Part shown: in pieces, positions 1 to 6,579 of the stretch
Numbering within the stretch: the first letter of the stretch is position 1
Layout of the letters: every line of letters begins with the position of its first letter
From: Flavobacteriaceae bacterium UBA5079
GTDB lineage: Bacteria > Bacteroidota > Bacteroidia > Flavobacteriales > Flavobacteriaceae
DNA length: 8,091 bases
Assembly (NCBI GenBank): GCA_002414705.1
Contig: DIAL01000173.1
Span: 1 to 8,091 of the forward strand
Reading direction: 5' to 3'
Notes under the pieces: model-generated
The model's database searches: none
The model's input: the letters and a program-made list of their open reading frames with translations, nothing else
What the model was told of the DNA's origin: nothing
Position numbers and translations under genes: made by a program

Positions 1-194
1 ATAAACTTATAAGTATTTCCATCTTCTAATTTTAAAAAGTACATTCCTTTTGTCAAGTTTTGTATGTTTATTTCATCATTAGTAGTGATATTTCCTTTTT
101 TAACAAGTGATCCCAAAGTATTATATATTGAATAATTTTCTATTTTAAAAAGTCCCGATAATTTAAAAGTATCCTTTGCTGGATTTGGGTAAAG
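1..194 (-). repeat. Copy 1 of a near-identical T9SS sorting-domain DNA module
   Basis: These bases match 1060-1253 at 189 of 194 positions with no gaps. Similarity stops abruptly at the codons for LYPNP and may continue beyond the left edge. Of the five differences, four change an amino acid (S/T, A/T, F/Y, T/I) and one is silent (in a glycine codon). The upstream parts of the two genes encode unrelated domains. Confidence 0.93.
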
Positions 195-941
195 CTTTAT
201 TGTGTTTTTGACTGTAAAATCTAAAGCAGAAAGTGTTACACCTGAAGAAACCCAATTGGAATTTGTTCCGGTTAAAGAAAAATTATTTAATGTAGCATCA
301 TTATTAGCAGGTGAACTATCAATTAAACTAGTTACGGTTGGATTAGCTCCATTAGCAATCCCTTGATTAAAATTATAAGATGCAATTAAACCATCAGTTG
401 AAATTGGGTTTTCTAAATTCCAATCAGCACCAATTTCAATAGGTGTTAGTACACGATTATAAACTCTTACACCATCAATTTGCCCCTTATAAAATCTATT
501 ATCAAAACTATGGCCTATTAACCAAGAACCAATATTGGTTAAAAAATTTACTCCACCTGTTGAAACTGACGGTTGCTCAACTCCATTAATATATAATCGA
601 ATTGTCGTGCCATCGTATGTGCCAGCAACGTGATACCATTGTCCATCATTAATAGCATATTGTGTTGAAGAATAGTTACCACCATTACCTATAACCCAAA
701 ATGCAATATTATTGCCTGATAATTCTAACGAACACATTTGTGAAATAGATAATACCGGAGGAAATGTTTGACTAGCAATGTTTGTCGTATTAATCCAAGC
801 CTCAACTGTAATTGAATTTGTTGAGTTAATTGAACCAGCTGGTCCAATGTAATCATCTATTCCATCAAAATCTAATGCATTTTGAGAAGTTATAGTAAAA
901 GAGAATAATAGTACTATAATTGTAATATGAATTTTTATCAT
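1..941 (-). CDS. Secreted LamG-domain protein with T9SS type A sorting domain (3' end cut by window)
   Basis: The frame is open from ATG at 941-939 to the left edge and gives 313 full codons; the last few codons and the stop lie outside the window. Residues 1-20 form a signal peptide (hydrophobic IIVLLFSF, ending TITSQ). Residues 21 to about 175 look like a LamG/concanavalin-type jelly roll: ALDFDGIDDYI, ITVEAWINT, WYHVAGTYDGTTIRLYINGV and IDGVRVYNRVLT are typical blocks of that fold, which often binds carbohydrate or adhesive ligands. A linker with GLIASYNFNQG follows. Residues about 249-313, starting at LYPNP, are the type A C-terminal sorting domain, which is known to direct export across the outer membrane by T9SS and surface attachment or release by the PorU sortase. 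It lies 108 bp downstream of the 1050-1796 gene in the same direction and may be co-transcribed. The ligand is unknown. Family call is firm; function is not. Confidence 0.88.
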   Translation of the reverse strand, partial: MIKIHITIIVLLFSFTITSQNALDFDGIDDYIGPAGSINSTNSITVEAWINTTNIASQTFPPVLSISQMCSLELSGNNIAFWVIGNGGNYSSTQYAINDGQWYHVAGTYDGTTIRLYINGVEQPSVSTGGVNFLTNIGSWLIGHSFDNRFYKGQIDGVRVYNRVLTPIEIGADWNLENPISTDGLIASYNFNQGIANGANPTVTSLIDSSPANNDATLNNFSLTGTNSNWVSSGVTLSALDFTVKNTIKLYPNPAKDTFKLSGLFKIENYSIYNTLGSLVKKGNITTNDEINIQNLTKGMYFLKLEDGNTYKF

Positions 942-978
942 AATTAATAAAAGGTTTTTTTAGCTAAGATATTTTTAT

Positions 979-1054
979 AAAAATTTAATCTTTTATTAAA
1001 AATTTAATCTTTTATTAAAAATTTAATCTTTTATTAAAAATTTAATCTTTTATT
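979..1054. repeat. Four perfect tandem copies of a 19-bp unit
   Basis: The unit AAAAATTTAATCTTTTATT (+ strand) occurs at 979-997, 998-1016, 1017-1035 and 1036-1054 without mismatch. The fourth copy contains the TAA stop of the 248-residue gene (1050-1052) and reaches into its last sense codon, so the array seems to have grown from the sequence at that stop codon. It fills most of the 108-bp spacer to the LamG gene. AT-rich arrays of this kind usually arise by replication slippage. Each unit has only weak self-complementarity (AAAA/TTTT), so I do not call a terminator. Confidence 0.95.
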
Positions 1055-1796
1055 CTTTCATAAACTTATAAGTATTTCCATCTTCTAATTTTAAAAAGTA
1101 CATTCCTTTTGTCAAGTTTTGTATGTTTATTTCATCATTAGCAGAGATATTTCCTTTTTTAACAAGTGACCCCAAAGTATTATATATTGAAAAATTTTCT
1201 GTTTTAAAAAGTCCCGATAATTTAAAAGTATCCTTTGCTGGATTTGGGTAAAGATCAATCGTATTATTGATTGTTACTTCATCAATTGATAATGTTAATG
1301 TTTCAGCAAGTCCAAAAGTATATTGAACCTCATTTGTGTCTCCCGCAAGATATGTTATAGTTAATGTTGTAATAGGATTAGTAAATTCAATAATTCCATT
1401 CCCCCATAAAACTGAATTTAGTTGAGTGCCATTATGGGTAGACAGATTGACGCTTCCTTCTAAAATTGTAAAAGGCTGATCAAAGGAAACCGCAGAAGAT
1501 CTTAAATATCTACAATAAAGTCTTAAATTTGGTATTGGAGAGTCAAAAGTTACAGTCCAATTACTATCTGCTCGAATCGCAAACACAGTAGTATTACCAG
1601 TAATAGGTGCATATTCAAATCCTACTCCAGATAAATCTGCTCCACTAGCACGCGTTGCACTATTAGTAAATACAAAAGGCACTCCAGATAAAGTTCCTGT
1701 ATTAGTGCCTGTCCAAGAAGCTACTATTTGCTGCGAATGCGATTTAAAGGTAATTGCTAAAATAAAAATTACTGTGAATAAGTAAATTTGTTTCAT
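1050..1796 (-). CDS. Secreted beta-rich protein with T9SS type A sorting domain
   Basis: This 248-residue protein starts at ATG 1796-1794. Residues 1 to about 21 form a signal peptide (MKQIYLFTVIFILAITF, then SHSQ), so it is exported. Residues 22 to about 172 contain alternating hydrophobic and polar stretches, many Thr, Asn and Gly, and few charges, as in a beta-sandwich; I recognise no named domain or catalytic motif. Residues 182-248, from LYPNP to the end KFMKE, are the type A sorting domain for the type IX secretion system. The stop codon lies inside the first 19-bp repeat unit encountered on the gene strand. An attC-like element lies upstream at 1831-1925, and the LamG gene follows. The sorting-domain DNA is almost the same as in the LamG gene, which suggests duplication or gene conversion of this part only. 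Likely a cell-surface or released protein of unknown role. Confidence 0.85.
   Translation of the reverse strand: MKQIYLFTVIFILAITFKSHSQQIVASWTGTNTGTLSGVPFVFTNSATRASGADLSGVGFEYAPITGNTTVFAIRADSNWTVTFDSPIPNLRLYCRYLRSSAVSFDQPFTILEGSVNLSTHNGTQLNSVLWGNGIIEFTNPITTLTITYLAGDTNEVQYTFGLAETLTLSIDEVTINNTIDLYPNPAKDTFKLSGLFKTENFSIYNTLGSLVKKGNISANDEINIQNLTKGMYFLKLEDGNTYKFMKE
1060..1253 (-). repeat. Copy 2 of the T9SS sorting-domain DNA module
   Basis: Partner of 1-194, offset by exactly 1059 bases. It covers the codons from LYPNP to the final KFM of the 248-residue protein. The boundary falls at the first codon of the conserved LYPNP motif: the bases just upstream on the gene strand (above 1253) no longer align. 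Confidence 0.93.
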
Positions 1797-1830
1797 AAAA
1801 TTATATTTTTAATATTTGGTTTTTTTAATG

Positions 1831-1925
1831 TTTGTTAACGTTTAGTTTATAGTAGAAGCACGTTTTGTAAGCACTTCCTTTTGTATTTGCACTTTGCCAT
1901 ATTTTTATATACATTGCTTAGCAAA
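1831..1925 (-). repeat. attC-like intergenic element, copy B (shortest, partly decayed)
   Basis: On the + strand it reads TTTGTTAAC (1831-1839), spacer GTTTA (1840-1844), GTTTAT (1845-1850), an internal part, ATATAC (1907-1912), spacer ATT (1913-1915) and GCTTAGCAAA (1916-1925). This is the same order of parts as the three elements further right. Here the right box is GCTTAGC instead of GTTGGC or GTTAGGC, the GTATAT arm is imperfect, and the internal hairpin is weak, so this copy looks degenerate. It contains GTAAGCAC (1867-1874), a motif the others share. It starts 7 bases after the AraC stop codon (gene direction) and ends before the 248-residue T9SS gene. It may also help end AraC transcription, though no strong hairpin with a T-run is visible. 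Confidence 0.7.
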
Positions 1926-1932
1926 GTAATTT

Positions 1933-2838
1933 TTAGTTCATATTTCGATATTGTTTGGGACTTATTCCTACTTTGCTCTTGAAAACCTTACTAAAATGTT
2001 GAGGATATTGAAATCCCAAATTAATTGCTATCTGACTGATAGTGTATTCAGAATTTAATAATCTATTTTTCGCTCTATCTATAATATGTAAATGAATGTG
2101 TTCGATGATACTTTTCCCAGTTTCTTTTTTAAGTAAATCACTAAGATATTTTCCTGACATTTTTAAATGTTCACCGCAAGCCTCTATTGATGGTATTCCT
2201 TTTTCTAACGGCAAATCAGAACTAAAATACTCGTTTAGATATTTTTCAAATAATATAACGTAATCCTTGTGATGATTTTTTCTTGTTTGAAACTGCCGGT
2301 CAAAATATCGTTGACTGTATTTTAACAAGGATTCAATGTTATGAACAATTATTTTTTCTGTATGGTTGTCAATATTTTGTTGCAATTCATATTCTATCTT
2401 TTCAATAATTGTGGCAAGTGCATACTTTTCCTTTTCCGATACTTGCAAAGCTTCGTTACTACCATAATCAAAAAAAGTATATTGATAAATGGTATCTGCA
2501 AGTTTATGAGATCGAATTAAATCTGGATGAAAAAAAATAGTCCAACCACTTAAATCTGGTTCGATTTCGGTCGTTTGTGATGTGATTTGTTTAGGACGCA
2601 TAAATACCAAGCTACCTTCTTGAAAATCGTAAGATGTTAAACCGTATTTAAAAGCACATTGAATATTCTCTTTTAAAGAAATAAAGTATAAGTGATTATT
2701 TATACGTATACCATTCCCAAAATTTAAGTTCATATCTTTTGTATGCCTAACAACTGATATTAAAGGGTGATTAGGTTTGTCAATATTCATTAATCGGTGC
2801 ATTTCACTAATACTTTTTATATGTAAAATATCTTTCAT
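1933..2838 (-). CDS. AraC-family transcriptional regulator
   Basis: This 301-residue cytoplasmic DNA-binding protein has a typical AraC layout and length. Residues about 25-110 resemble the beta-rich sensor part (INNHLYFISL, FQEGSLVFMRP, GWTIFFHPDLI). Residues about 115-190 are helical. Residues about 193-301 form the double helix-turn-helix domain: first helix pair around 216-240 (IEACGEHLKMSGKYLSDLLK), second around 266-290 (ISQIAINLGFQ, HFSKVFKSKVGISPKQYR). The G-F-x-x-x-x-x-F-x-x-x-F-K pattern and the closing GISPKQYR are family signatures. The start at ATG 2838-2836 gives a normal N-terminus. Regulators of this type often sit beside a short-chain dehydrogenase gene, and a relic of such a gene lies just upstream at 2973-3095, so the original target may be lost here. 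The inducer cannot be read from sequence. An attC-like element follows the stop. Confidence 0.92.
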   Translation of the reverse strand: MKDILHIKSISEMHRLMNIDKPNHPLISVVRHTKDMNLNFGNGIRINNHLYFISLKENIQCAFKYGLTSYDFQEGSLVFMRPKQITSQTTEIEPDLSGWTIFFHPDLIRSHKLADTIYQYTFFDYGSNEALQVSEKEKYALATIIEKIEYELQQNIDNHTEKIIVHNIESLLKYSQRYFDRQFQTRKNHHKDYVILFEKYLNEYFSSDLPLEKGIPSIEACGEHLKMSGKYLSDLLKKETGKSIIEHIHLHIIDRAKNRLLNSEYTISQIAINLGFQYPQHFSKVFKSKVGISPKQYRNMN

Positions 2839-2972
2839 TATAATAATCGATTTTAATTAACCCAATACCAAACTTCGAGTTACCATTGTTTTGGCGTTTG
2901 CACTGGAGACATATTTTAAATATTTGTTTTAGGTCCTAAATACTCAGGGTCTGTTTTATATTTGTTATGATT

Positions 2973-3095
2973 TTACATTATTTTGTCTACTTTACTTGCT
3001 TTTGCATACACTGCGTATACTCCTCTTGCAAGTCTAATTGCAGTTTCTTGTCCCATTCCTATGGATATTCTAGTTGCTAAAATTAGTTTCTTATT
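2973..3095 (-). pseudogene. Remnant of the N-terminus of a short-chain dehydrogenase (SDR)
   Basis: Read on the minus strand, 40 codons before a TAA at 2975-2973 give a protein with KKLILATRISIGMGQETA followed by IRLARGVYAVYAKASKVDKIM. This resembles the first beta-alpha-beta unit of classical SDR enzymes: a beta strand, the TGxxxGxG nucleotide-binding motif, ETAIRLA, then a second strand near YAVYA. Here the motif has decayed to TRISIGMG, with the first Gly lost, and one residue appears missing between RLA and RGVY. There is no start codon in this frame and the rest of the roughly 250-residue enzyme is absent, so it cannot be functional. It lies upstream of the AraC gene on the same strand, fitting a former regulator-dehydrogenase pair. 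The call rests on motif recognition by eye. Confidence 0.55.
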
Positions 3096-3118
3096 TTAAG
3101 AAAAAGCAAATTTAAAAG

Positions 3119-3391
3119 CTATTTTAATTTTAAATTGTAATAAAAAGCGAAAAAACTAATATATTTTGCTGTTTTTATTTTTAGGTATTTCAGAATGCTA
3201 CCAACGATAATTAGAATAATTGAAGGGTAAAAACTCAGCATAGATATTATCAATGGGCCTTTTTTGTTTCCTGAGTCAATTAGTCCAAATGCATCAAGTT
3301 CTTATAAAATTAATAAAGGGCCAGTCTCTAAAATGAATATTATTATTCCAAACTTTAATGTTTTATGTAATTTACTCCAAGTTGATTACAT
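3119..3391 (-). pseudogene. Decayed small membrane-protein gene with in-frame stop
   Basis: One minus-strand frame reads as a plausible small membrane protein broken by stops. After a TAA at 3388-3386 comes STWSKLHKTLKFGIIIFILE and TGPLLIL, then an in-frame TAA at 3304-3302. The same frame then runs for 60 codons: ELDAFGLIDSGNKKGPLIIS, next MLSFYPSIILIIVGSILKYL, then KIKTAKYISFFAFYYNLKLK, and TAG at 3121-3119. Two hydrophobic stretches (GIIIFIL..LLIL and FYPSIILIIVGSIL) with a polar loop between them look like a two-helix protein of about 90-100 residues. The ATG at 3391-3389 is directly followed by the first stop. The stops and lack of a usable start suggest a dead gene. I do not recognise the family. 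A short protein from an internal ATG (3241-3239) cannot be excluded. Confidence 0.5.
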
Positions 3392-3643
3392 GTTAATTAA
3401 TTTTAGTCTAGGTTTACTAATGGTTAGTTTGTGAATTTATGATAATTTTTGGCGAAACATTTGCTTTTACATTTTGTTATATTCAAAGTTAGTTTTTGTT
3501 TACCGTTTCCAAAGTCATTCAGCCATAACATTATCGTTTTACTTGGAGTTAGTCAGAAGTTTTTTTAAAAAAATCGATGTTTTTTTTAAATCAATATAAT
3601 TATTATTCGTTTTAAAAATACTTTACACATATTGGTCATAATG

Positions 3644-3774
3644 TTTGCCAACGGTTAGTATATGAAAAGTAGGCGATTTCGAAGCTCTAAACTTTCGGTT
3701 AAGCACCAACTTTGATGCGAGCCAAAAGCCTTGAGCTTCGAAATCGCCTGTTTTTTATATACATTGTTGGCAAA
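3644..3774 (-). repeat. attC-like intergenic hairpin element, copy C
   Basis: On the + strand: TTTGCCAAC (3644-3652), spacer GGTTA, GTATAT (3658-3663), then a perfect 16-bp inverted repeat GGCGATTTCGAAGCTC at 3672-3687 paired with 3733-3748, then ATATAC (3757-3762), spacer ATT and GTTGGCAAA (3766-3774). The outer 9-bp boxes are exactly complementary. The loop contains TTAAGCAC (3699-3706). On the gene strand the AAC-type box comes first, 6 bases after the stop of the 879-residue gene, and the GTT-type box last, as in a cassette attC site. On the + strand the long stem is followed by TGTTTTTT, so the structure could also act as a terminator, but mainly for + transcripts. This is the best-preserved of the four elements. 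Confidence 0.85.
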
Positions 3775-3780
3775 TCGTTT

Positions 3781-6420
3781 TTATTTATTCCTACTTTCAT
3801 ACTCCCCACTAAAAATAGCTTTCCAATAATTTAAATCATTTTGTTTAAATGATTGAGTGAGCCAATATTTTTTGCATTTAGAATAGGAAAGAATGCTTCC
3901 TGTGGAACTCTTTATTTTAACTCCATTAATTTCAAGAATACCTTTTGTAATCATATTCTCAACTAATAATTTGCCTTGAACATACGATTCAATATTCTTT
4001 GATTGAATAATATAGGTAATAGGCTCATTGCTAATTTCTTCGGGAATGGTGTTTATATTATTGATATGGTCAATTATTAAGGAGAAATTCTGAAAGCTCT
4101 CTGGAGCATCATCATCAAAAAAAACAGGGAATTCTGAATTATTGTGAATATTTTTAAATGATAAAGAATTCAGGTCTATTTGTTTTTCCATACTTTTAAT
4201 TAGGGCAGAGCAAGTTTTGTATTTCTTCGTTATTAGACAGGTTCTTAAAATATTTCCGTAAAACTCATTATACGCTCTATCGAAATGATTTTTATAATAA
4301 TTCTCAAATTCAGGGTCTCCTTCATTTTCTAAATCAATTGGGATCATTTCGTAAAAATCTAATGTGACACTAGCAGAAAGTGGAATTGAATGCGTATCGT
4401 TTATTTCAGAAACGGTTTGAAGAAATAGTGATTTATCATTTTCATTAAGTTGGTAATTATCAAAACTTACTAAATCATGCTCAATATATTTATAAGAATA
4501 ACTATTTTTTTCAATAGCCAAGCTTAAGAAAAATTGCTTTTTTAAAAATTCTGTTGAGAATACTTTTTTAAGAATATTTTCACATGATTTACTGCCATCT
4601 AGTAGATTGAAAAATTGTGATTGGTTATTTTGATTGAAAAGGTGCACGATTATTTTTTCTTTCATTTTTTCCGAGGTGATTTCGTCAAAATGATCGATTT
4701 CATCTATTAATAAAGGAAACTTATATGTTAATGAGTTATTGGCAACAAGTTGTTTAGTATATTCATCTTGTTTTTCAGAGTTTGCCAATAAAACAGGTAA
4801 TGAATATACTGATGTTGCTAAATCCGAAGCCTCTAATGGTGATTTTCCATTTAACTCAAAATCTACAGAAAACCCTAAATCAATAAAACGCTGTATGGTT
4901 TTTGGAGCATCTAAAGTTGAAGCCATTAAAATCACCTCATTTACTTTAGTAGTTATTTGTTGTTGGGTTTTGCCATTGGTTAGGTCATTTAAAAACAACT
5001 GAACCACATCTGGCTGATCTACTTTTATGGCATAAATAATTGCAGCATGGTCTTCAATTTTAATTTCGTTATGTAATTGTGAAGCTATTGCTTTTTTGAT
5101 AAGTTCCAAGTTATTGGTCTCGATAGCCTCTTTGAAGTATGCTTCAATGGCCGTTTTAACAAAAAAGTATTCTCCTGCCTTAGTACCCAGGAAATAAGAA
5201 GGATTTAAGCTTTTTGCAGTCTCGAAACTAGTATAGGCAACTATAGGGTAATCCATACCAGCATAATGACCCATTAAATAATAATTATCAGCTGTAGGGT
5301 TTTCGGTCGCAGCAGCTCCTGCAAAACGAATAGCGCCATCTAAAAAGTCTTCATTACCTGATTCTTCAAACCATTTGAATTTTCGTTTGGCAGCAATGAT
5401 GTATTGTATGTCTTTTGCTATTAGATTATTCTCAACTTCAGTCTGCTTAATTGGCAAAGCACAATTGTTCTTTGTCCAGAATGTATTAGTGTAACTATAG
5501 TTCGCTTTCATATATTTACCGAAACAGCGATGATGTCCTGCATAGGCAATATTGAAATCTTCATCTGATTTTGAAAACGAATAAGCTGCAATCCGCAGGT
5601 AGTTATTGATGGCCTGATTATTCAATTCTAGGGCTTTCCAATAAAACTGTGACATCTTCTGTTGTTGCTGGACGATCAGTTTTTGCTTTTGATATTCGGC
5701 TTCTTTTTTAGCTTGTTTTTGTTCGTAGGATTGATCAATTAATGATAGAGTACTAAATAAAGCTCCTTCGCCATTTCCATTGTTTAAATCATTTAAAGCA
5801 CTTCCTAAAGTAGCATCAATTTGATTTAAATTATCAACTCTATTTTGTGCTTGCAATTGTGCGATTTGAGACATGTTTTGGTTGAAATTATTCAACAATT
5901 CTTGAGGGTTAGAGGCGTTGTTTAAATTACCAAATTGCTTTACTTGTTCTGCAAATGCCTTAGCGATGTTTTCCCCCTGAGTTTTTAAACTCATCGCCTT
6001 ATTATAATTGTTAAAGCGATTTTCCATTTCTATTTGAAAAGACGATTTATTACTATTCGAATTATTTGTGGAATTTGAACTAGCGCCAGATTTACATTGA
6101 GTTATTACAGGGGGGATTTCACCGGCATCAGAATATAGATTTATGATAGTCTGACGGATTTCATTTAATCCATTCTTTAGATTTTCTGCCTGTTCGGGTG
6201 TTCTGCCTCCTTTATCGCATTCACATTTATACGCATACCAGGTGCCAAGTTGTGTCCATCCTTGAACTTTTGAGCCACTTTTCACTCTTTCTGTTGGTGT
6301 CCAATTTTCAGCAGCTTTTACTTTTGCCACATAAGCTTCTGCTTTTGTGCATTGTGCTTTTATTTCAGTGTTTAACAAACCAAAAAAGGTTAATGTGATT
6401 ATTATTAATCTATTATTCAT
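3781..6420 (-). CDS. Large exported protein with Cys-containing N-terminus, coiled coil and ankyrin-like repeats
   Basis: I start this 879-residue protein at ATG 6420-6418, because it gives a clean signal peptide (MNNRLIIITLTFFGLLNTEIKAQ, cleavage near 23). The longer in-frame start at 6513 would translate the hairpin element at 6437-6575. Residues 24-110 contain four Cys (24, 66, 68, 109) and WYAYKCECDKGG, perhaps disulphide-bonded. Residues 111-215 are Asn/Ser/Gln-rich, and 229-262 (EQKQAKKEAEYQKQK, QQQQK) look coiled-coil. Residues about 365-415 resemble a TPR-like helical pair (NPTADNYYLMGHYAG, AYTSFETAKSLNPSYF). Residues about 435-547 look like ankyrin repeats (DHAAIIYAIKVDQPDVVQLF, TIQRFIDLGFSVDFELNGKSPLEA). 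The remaining 330 residues are unassigned. No T9SS sorting domain ends the protein, so it is probably periplasmic or released by another route. It is flanked by elements with matching boxes. Binding partner unknown; no enzyme motif seen. Confidence 0.85.
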   Translation of the reverse strand: MNNRLIIITLTFFGLLNTEIKAQCTKAEAYVAKVKAAENWTPTERVKSGSKVQGWTQLGTWYAYKCECDKGGRTPEQAENLKNGLNEIRQTIINLYSDAGEIPPVITQCKSGASSNSTNNSNSNKSSFQIEMENRFNNYNKAMSLKTQGENIAKAFAEQVKQFGNLNNASNPQELLNNFNQNMSQIAQLQAQNRVDNLNQIDATLGSALNDLNNGNGEGALFSTLSLIDQSYEQKQAKKEAEYQKQKLIVQQQQKMSQFYWKALELNNQAINNYLRIAAYSFSKSDEDFNIAYAGHHRCFGKYMKANYSYTNTFWTKNNCALPIKQTEVENNLIAKDIQYIIAAKRKFKWFEESGNEDFLDGAIRFAGAAATENPTADNYYLMGHYAGMDYPIVAYTSFETAKSLNPSYFLGTKAGEYFFVKTAIEAYFKEAIETNNLELIKKAIASQLHNEIKIEDHAAIIYAIKVDQPDVVQLFLNDLTNGKTQQQITTKVNEVILMASTLDAPKTIQRFIDLGFSVDFELNGKSPLEASDLATSVYSLPVLLANSEKQDEYTKQLVANNSLTYKFPLLIDEIDHFDEITSEKMKEKIIVHLFNQNNQSQFFNLLDGSKSCENILKKVFSTEFLKKQFFLSLAIEKNSYSYKYIEHDLVSFDNYQLNENDKSLFLQTVSEINDTHSIPLSASVTLDFYEMIPIDLENEGDPEFENYYKNHFDRAYNEFYGNILRTCLITKKYKTCSALIKSMEKQIDLNSLSFKNIHNNSEFPVFFDDDAPESFQNFSLIIDHINNINTIPEEISNEPITYIIQSKNIESYVQGKLLVENMITKGILEINGVKIKSSTGSILSYSKCKKYWLTQSFKQNDLNYWKAIFSGEYESRNK

Positions 6421-6436
6421 CTGTTTATTCTTAATG

Positions 6437-6575
6437 TTTGCCAACGGTTCTGTATAAGAATAGTGCGTAGTTTGAGTGCGAGGATTTTCCGAAGGAAAAT
6501 CAGATGCAAGCAAACAAGCACTAACTCTCGATTAAGCACTAAACTACGCATTATTTTTATACGGTGTTAGGCAAA
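6437..6575 (-). repeat. attC-like intergenic hairpin element, copy D
   Basis: On the + strand: TTTGCCAAC (6437-6445), spacer GGTTCT (6446-6451), GTATAA (6452-6457), a long arm at 6459-6479 that pairs with 6536-6555 with one mismatch and one bulge, TTATAC (6557-6562), spacer GGT (6563-6565) and GTTAGGCAAA (6566-6575). A second hairpin sits inside: GATTTTCC (6483-6490), loop GAA, GGAAAATC (6494-6501). It carries TTAAGCAC at 6532-6539. The two outer boxes are not fully complementary to each other (GCCAAC against GTTAGGC). Each matches instead the box on the far side of the neighbouring gene. On the gene strand the right box GTTGGC is followed by a 17-base leader (6420-6437, counting the final A-rich bases) to the ATG of the 879-residue gene. 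Confidence 0.85.
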
Positions 6576-6579
6576 GTAT

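Larger units (their letters stand above)
2839..3643. other. Long intergenic region with gene relics and no intact gene
   Basis: Between the AraC start and the element at 3644 no complete gene is visible on either strand. Two decayed minus-strand reading frames are listed separately (2973-3095 and 3119-3391). From 3392 to 3643 I see only AT-rich sequence with T-runs and scattered stops. The first possible frame after the element (on the minus strand from ATG at 3640-3638) is 17 codons long and probably not a gene. The AraC promoter should lie in 2839-2972. A short inverted repeat, TTTAGG-T-CCTAAA, at 2928-2940 could be an operator, but arms of this size arise easily by chance in such AT-rich DNA. 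I found no convincing Bacteroidetes -33/-7 promoter pair. Confidence 0.7.

Noticed and set aside
979..1054. The 19-bp repeats as a CRISPR array
   Set aside because: The units are directly adjacent, with no spacers between them.
2928..2940. Inverted repeat TTTAGG-T-CCTAAA as an AraC operator
   Set aside because: Arms of 6 bp are too short to stand out in this AT-rich sequence, and AraC-type operators are usually direct repeats. It is mentioned only within the intergenic entry.
2957..2964. TATATTTG as a Bacteroidetes -7 promoter element on the + strand
   Set aside because: No + strand gene follows it, and the match is expected by chance.
3333..3434. Plus-strand frame of 33 codons starting at ATG 3333
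   Set aside because: It is antisense to the membrane-protein relic and its leader, with no supporting signal.
3644..3774. The hairpin elements as MITEs (non-autonomous transposons) or plain terminators
   Set aside because: I see no target-site duplication, the ends of D and E are not self-complementary, and the elements keep a fixed orientation to the genes. A terminator role may exist but does not explain the conserved outer boxes.
4739..5002. Plus-strand frame of 87 codons
   Set aside because: It lies wholly inside the large minus-strand gene and shows no recognisable protein features.
6198..6398. Plus-strand frame of 66 codons, Leu-rich
   Set aside because: It is antisense to the signal peptide and Gln/Lys-rich start of the large gene; the Leu richness is a by-product.
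6421..6513. A 31-codon N-terminal extension of the large gene from an ATG at 6513
   Set aside because: It is translated from the hairpin element and its leader. The ATG at 6420 gives an excellent signal peptide, and the extension would bury it.
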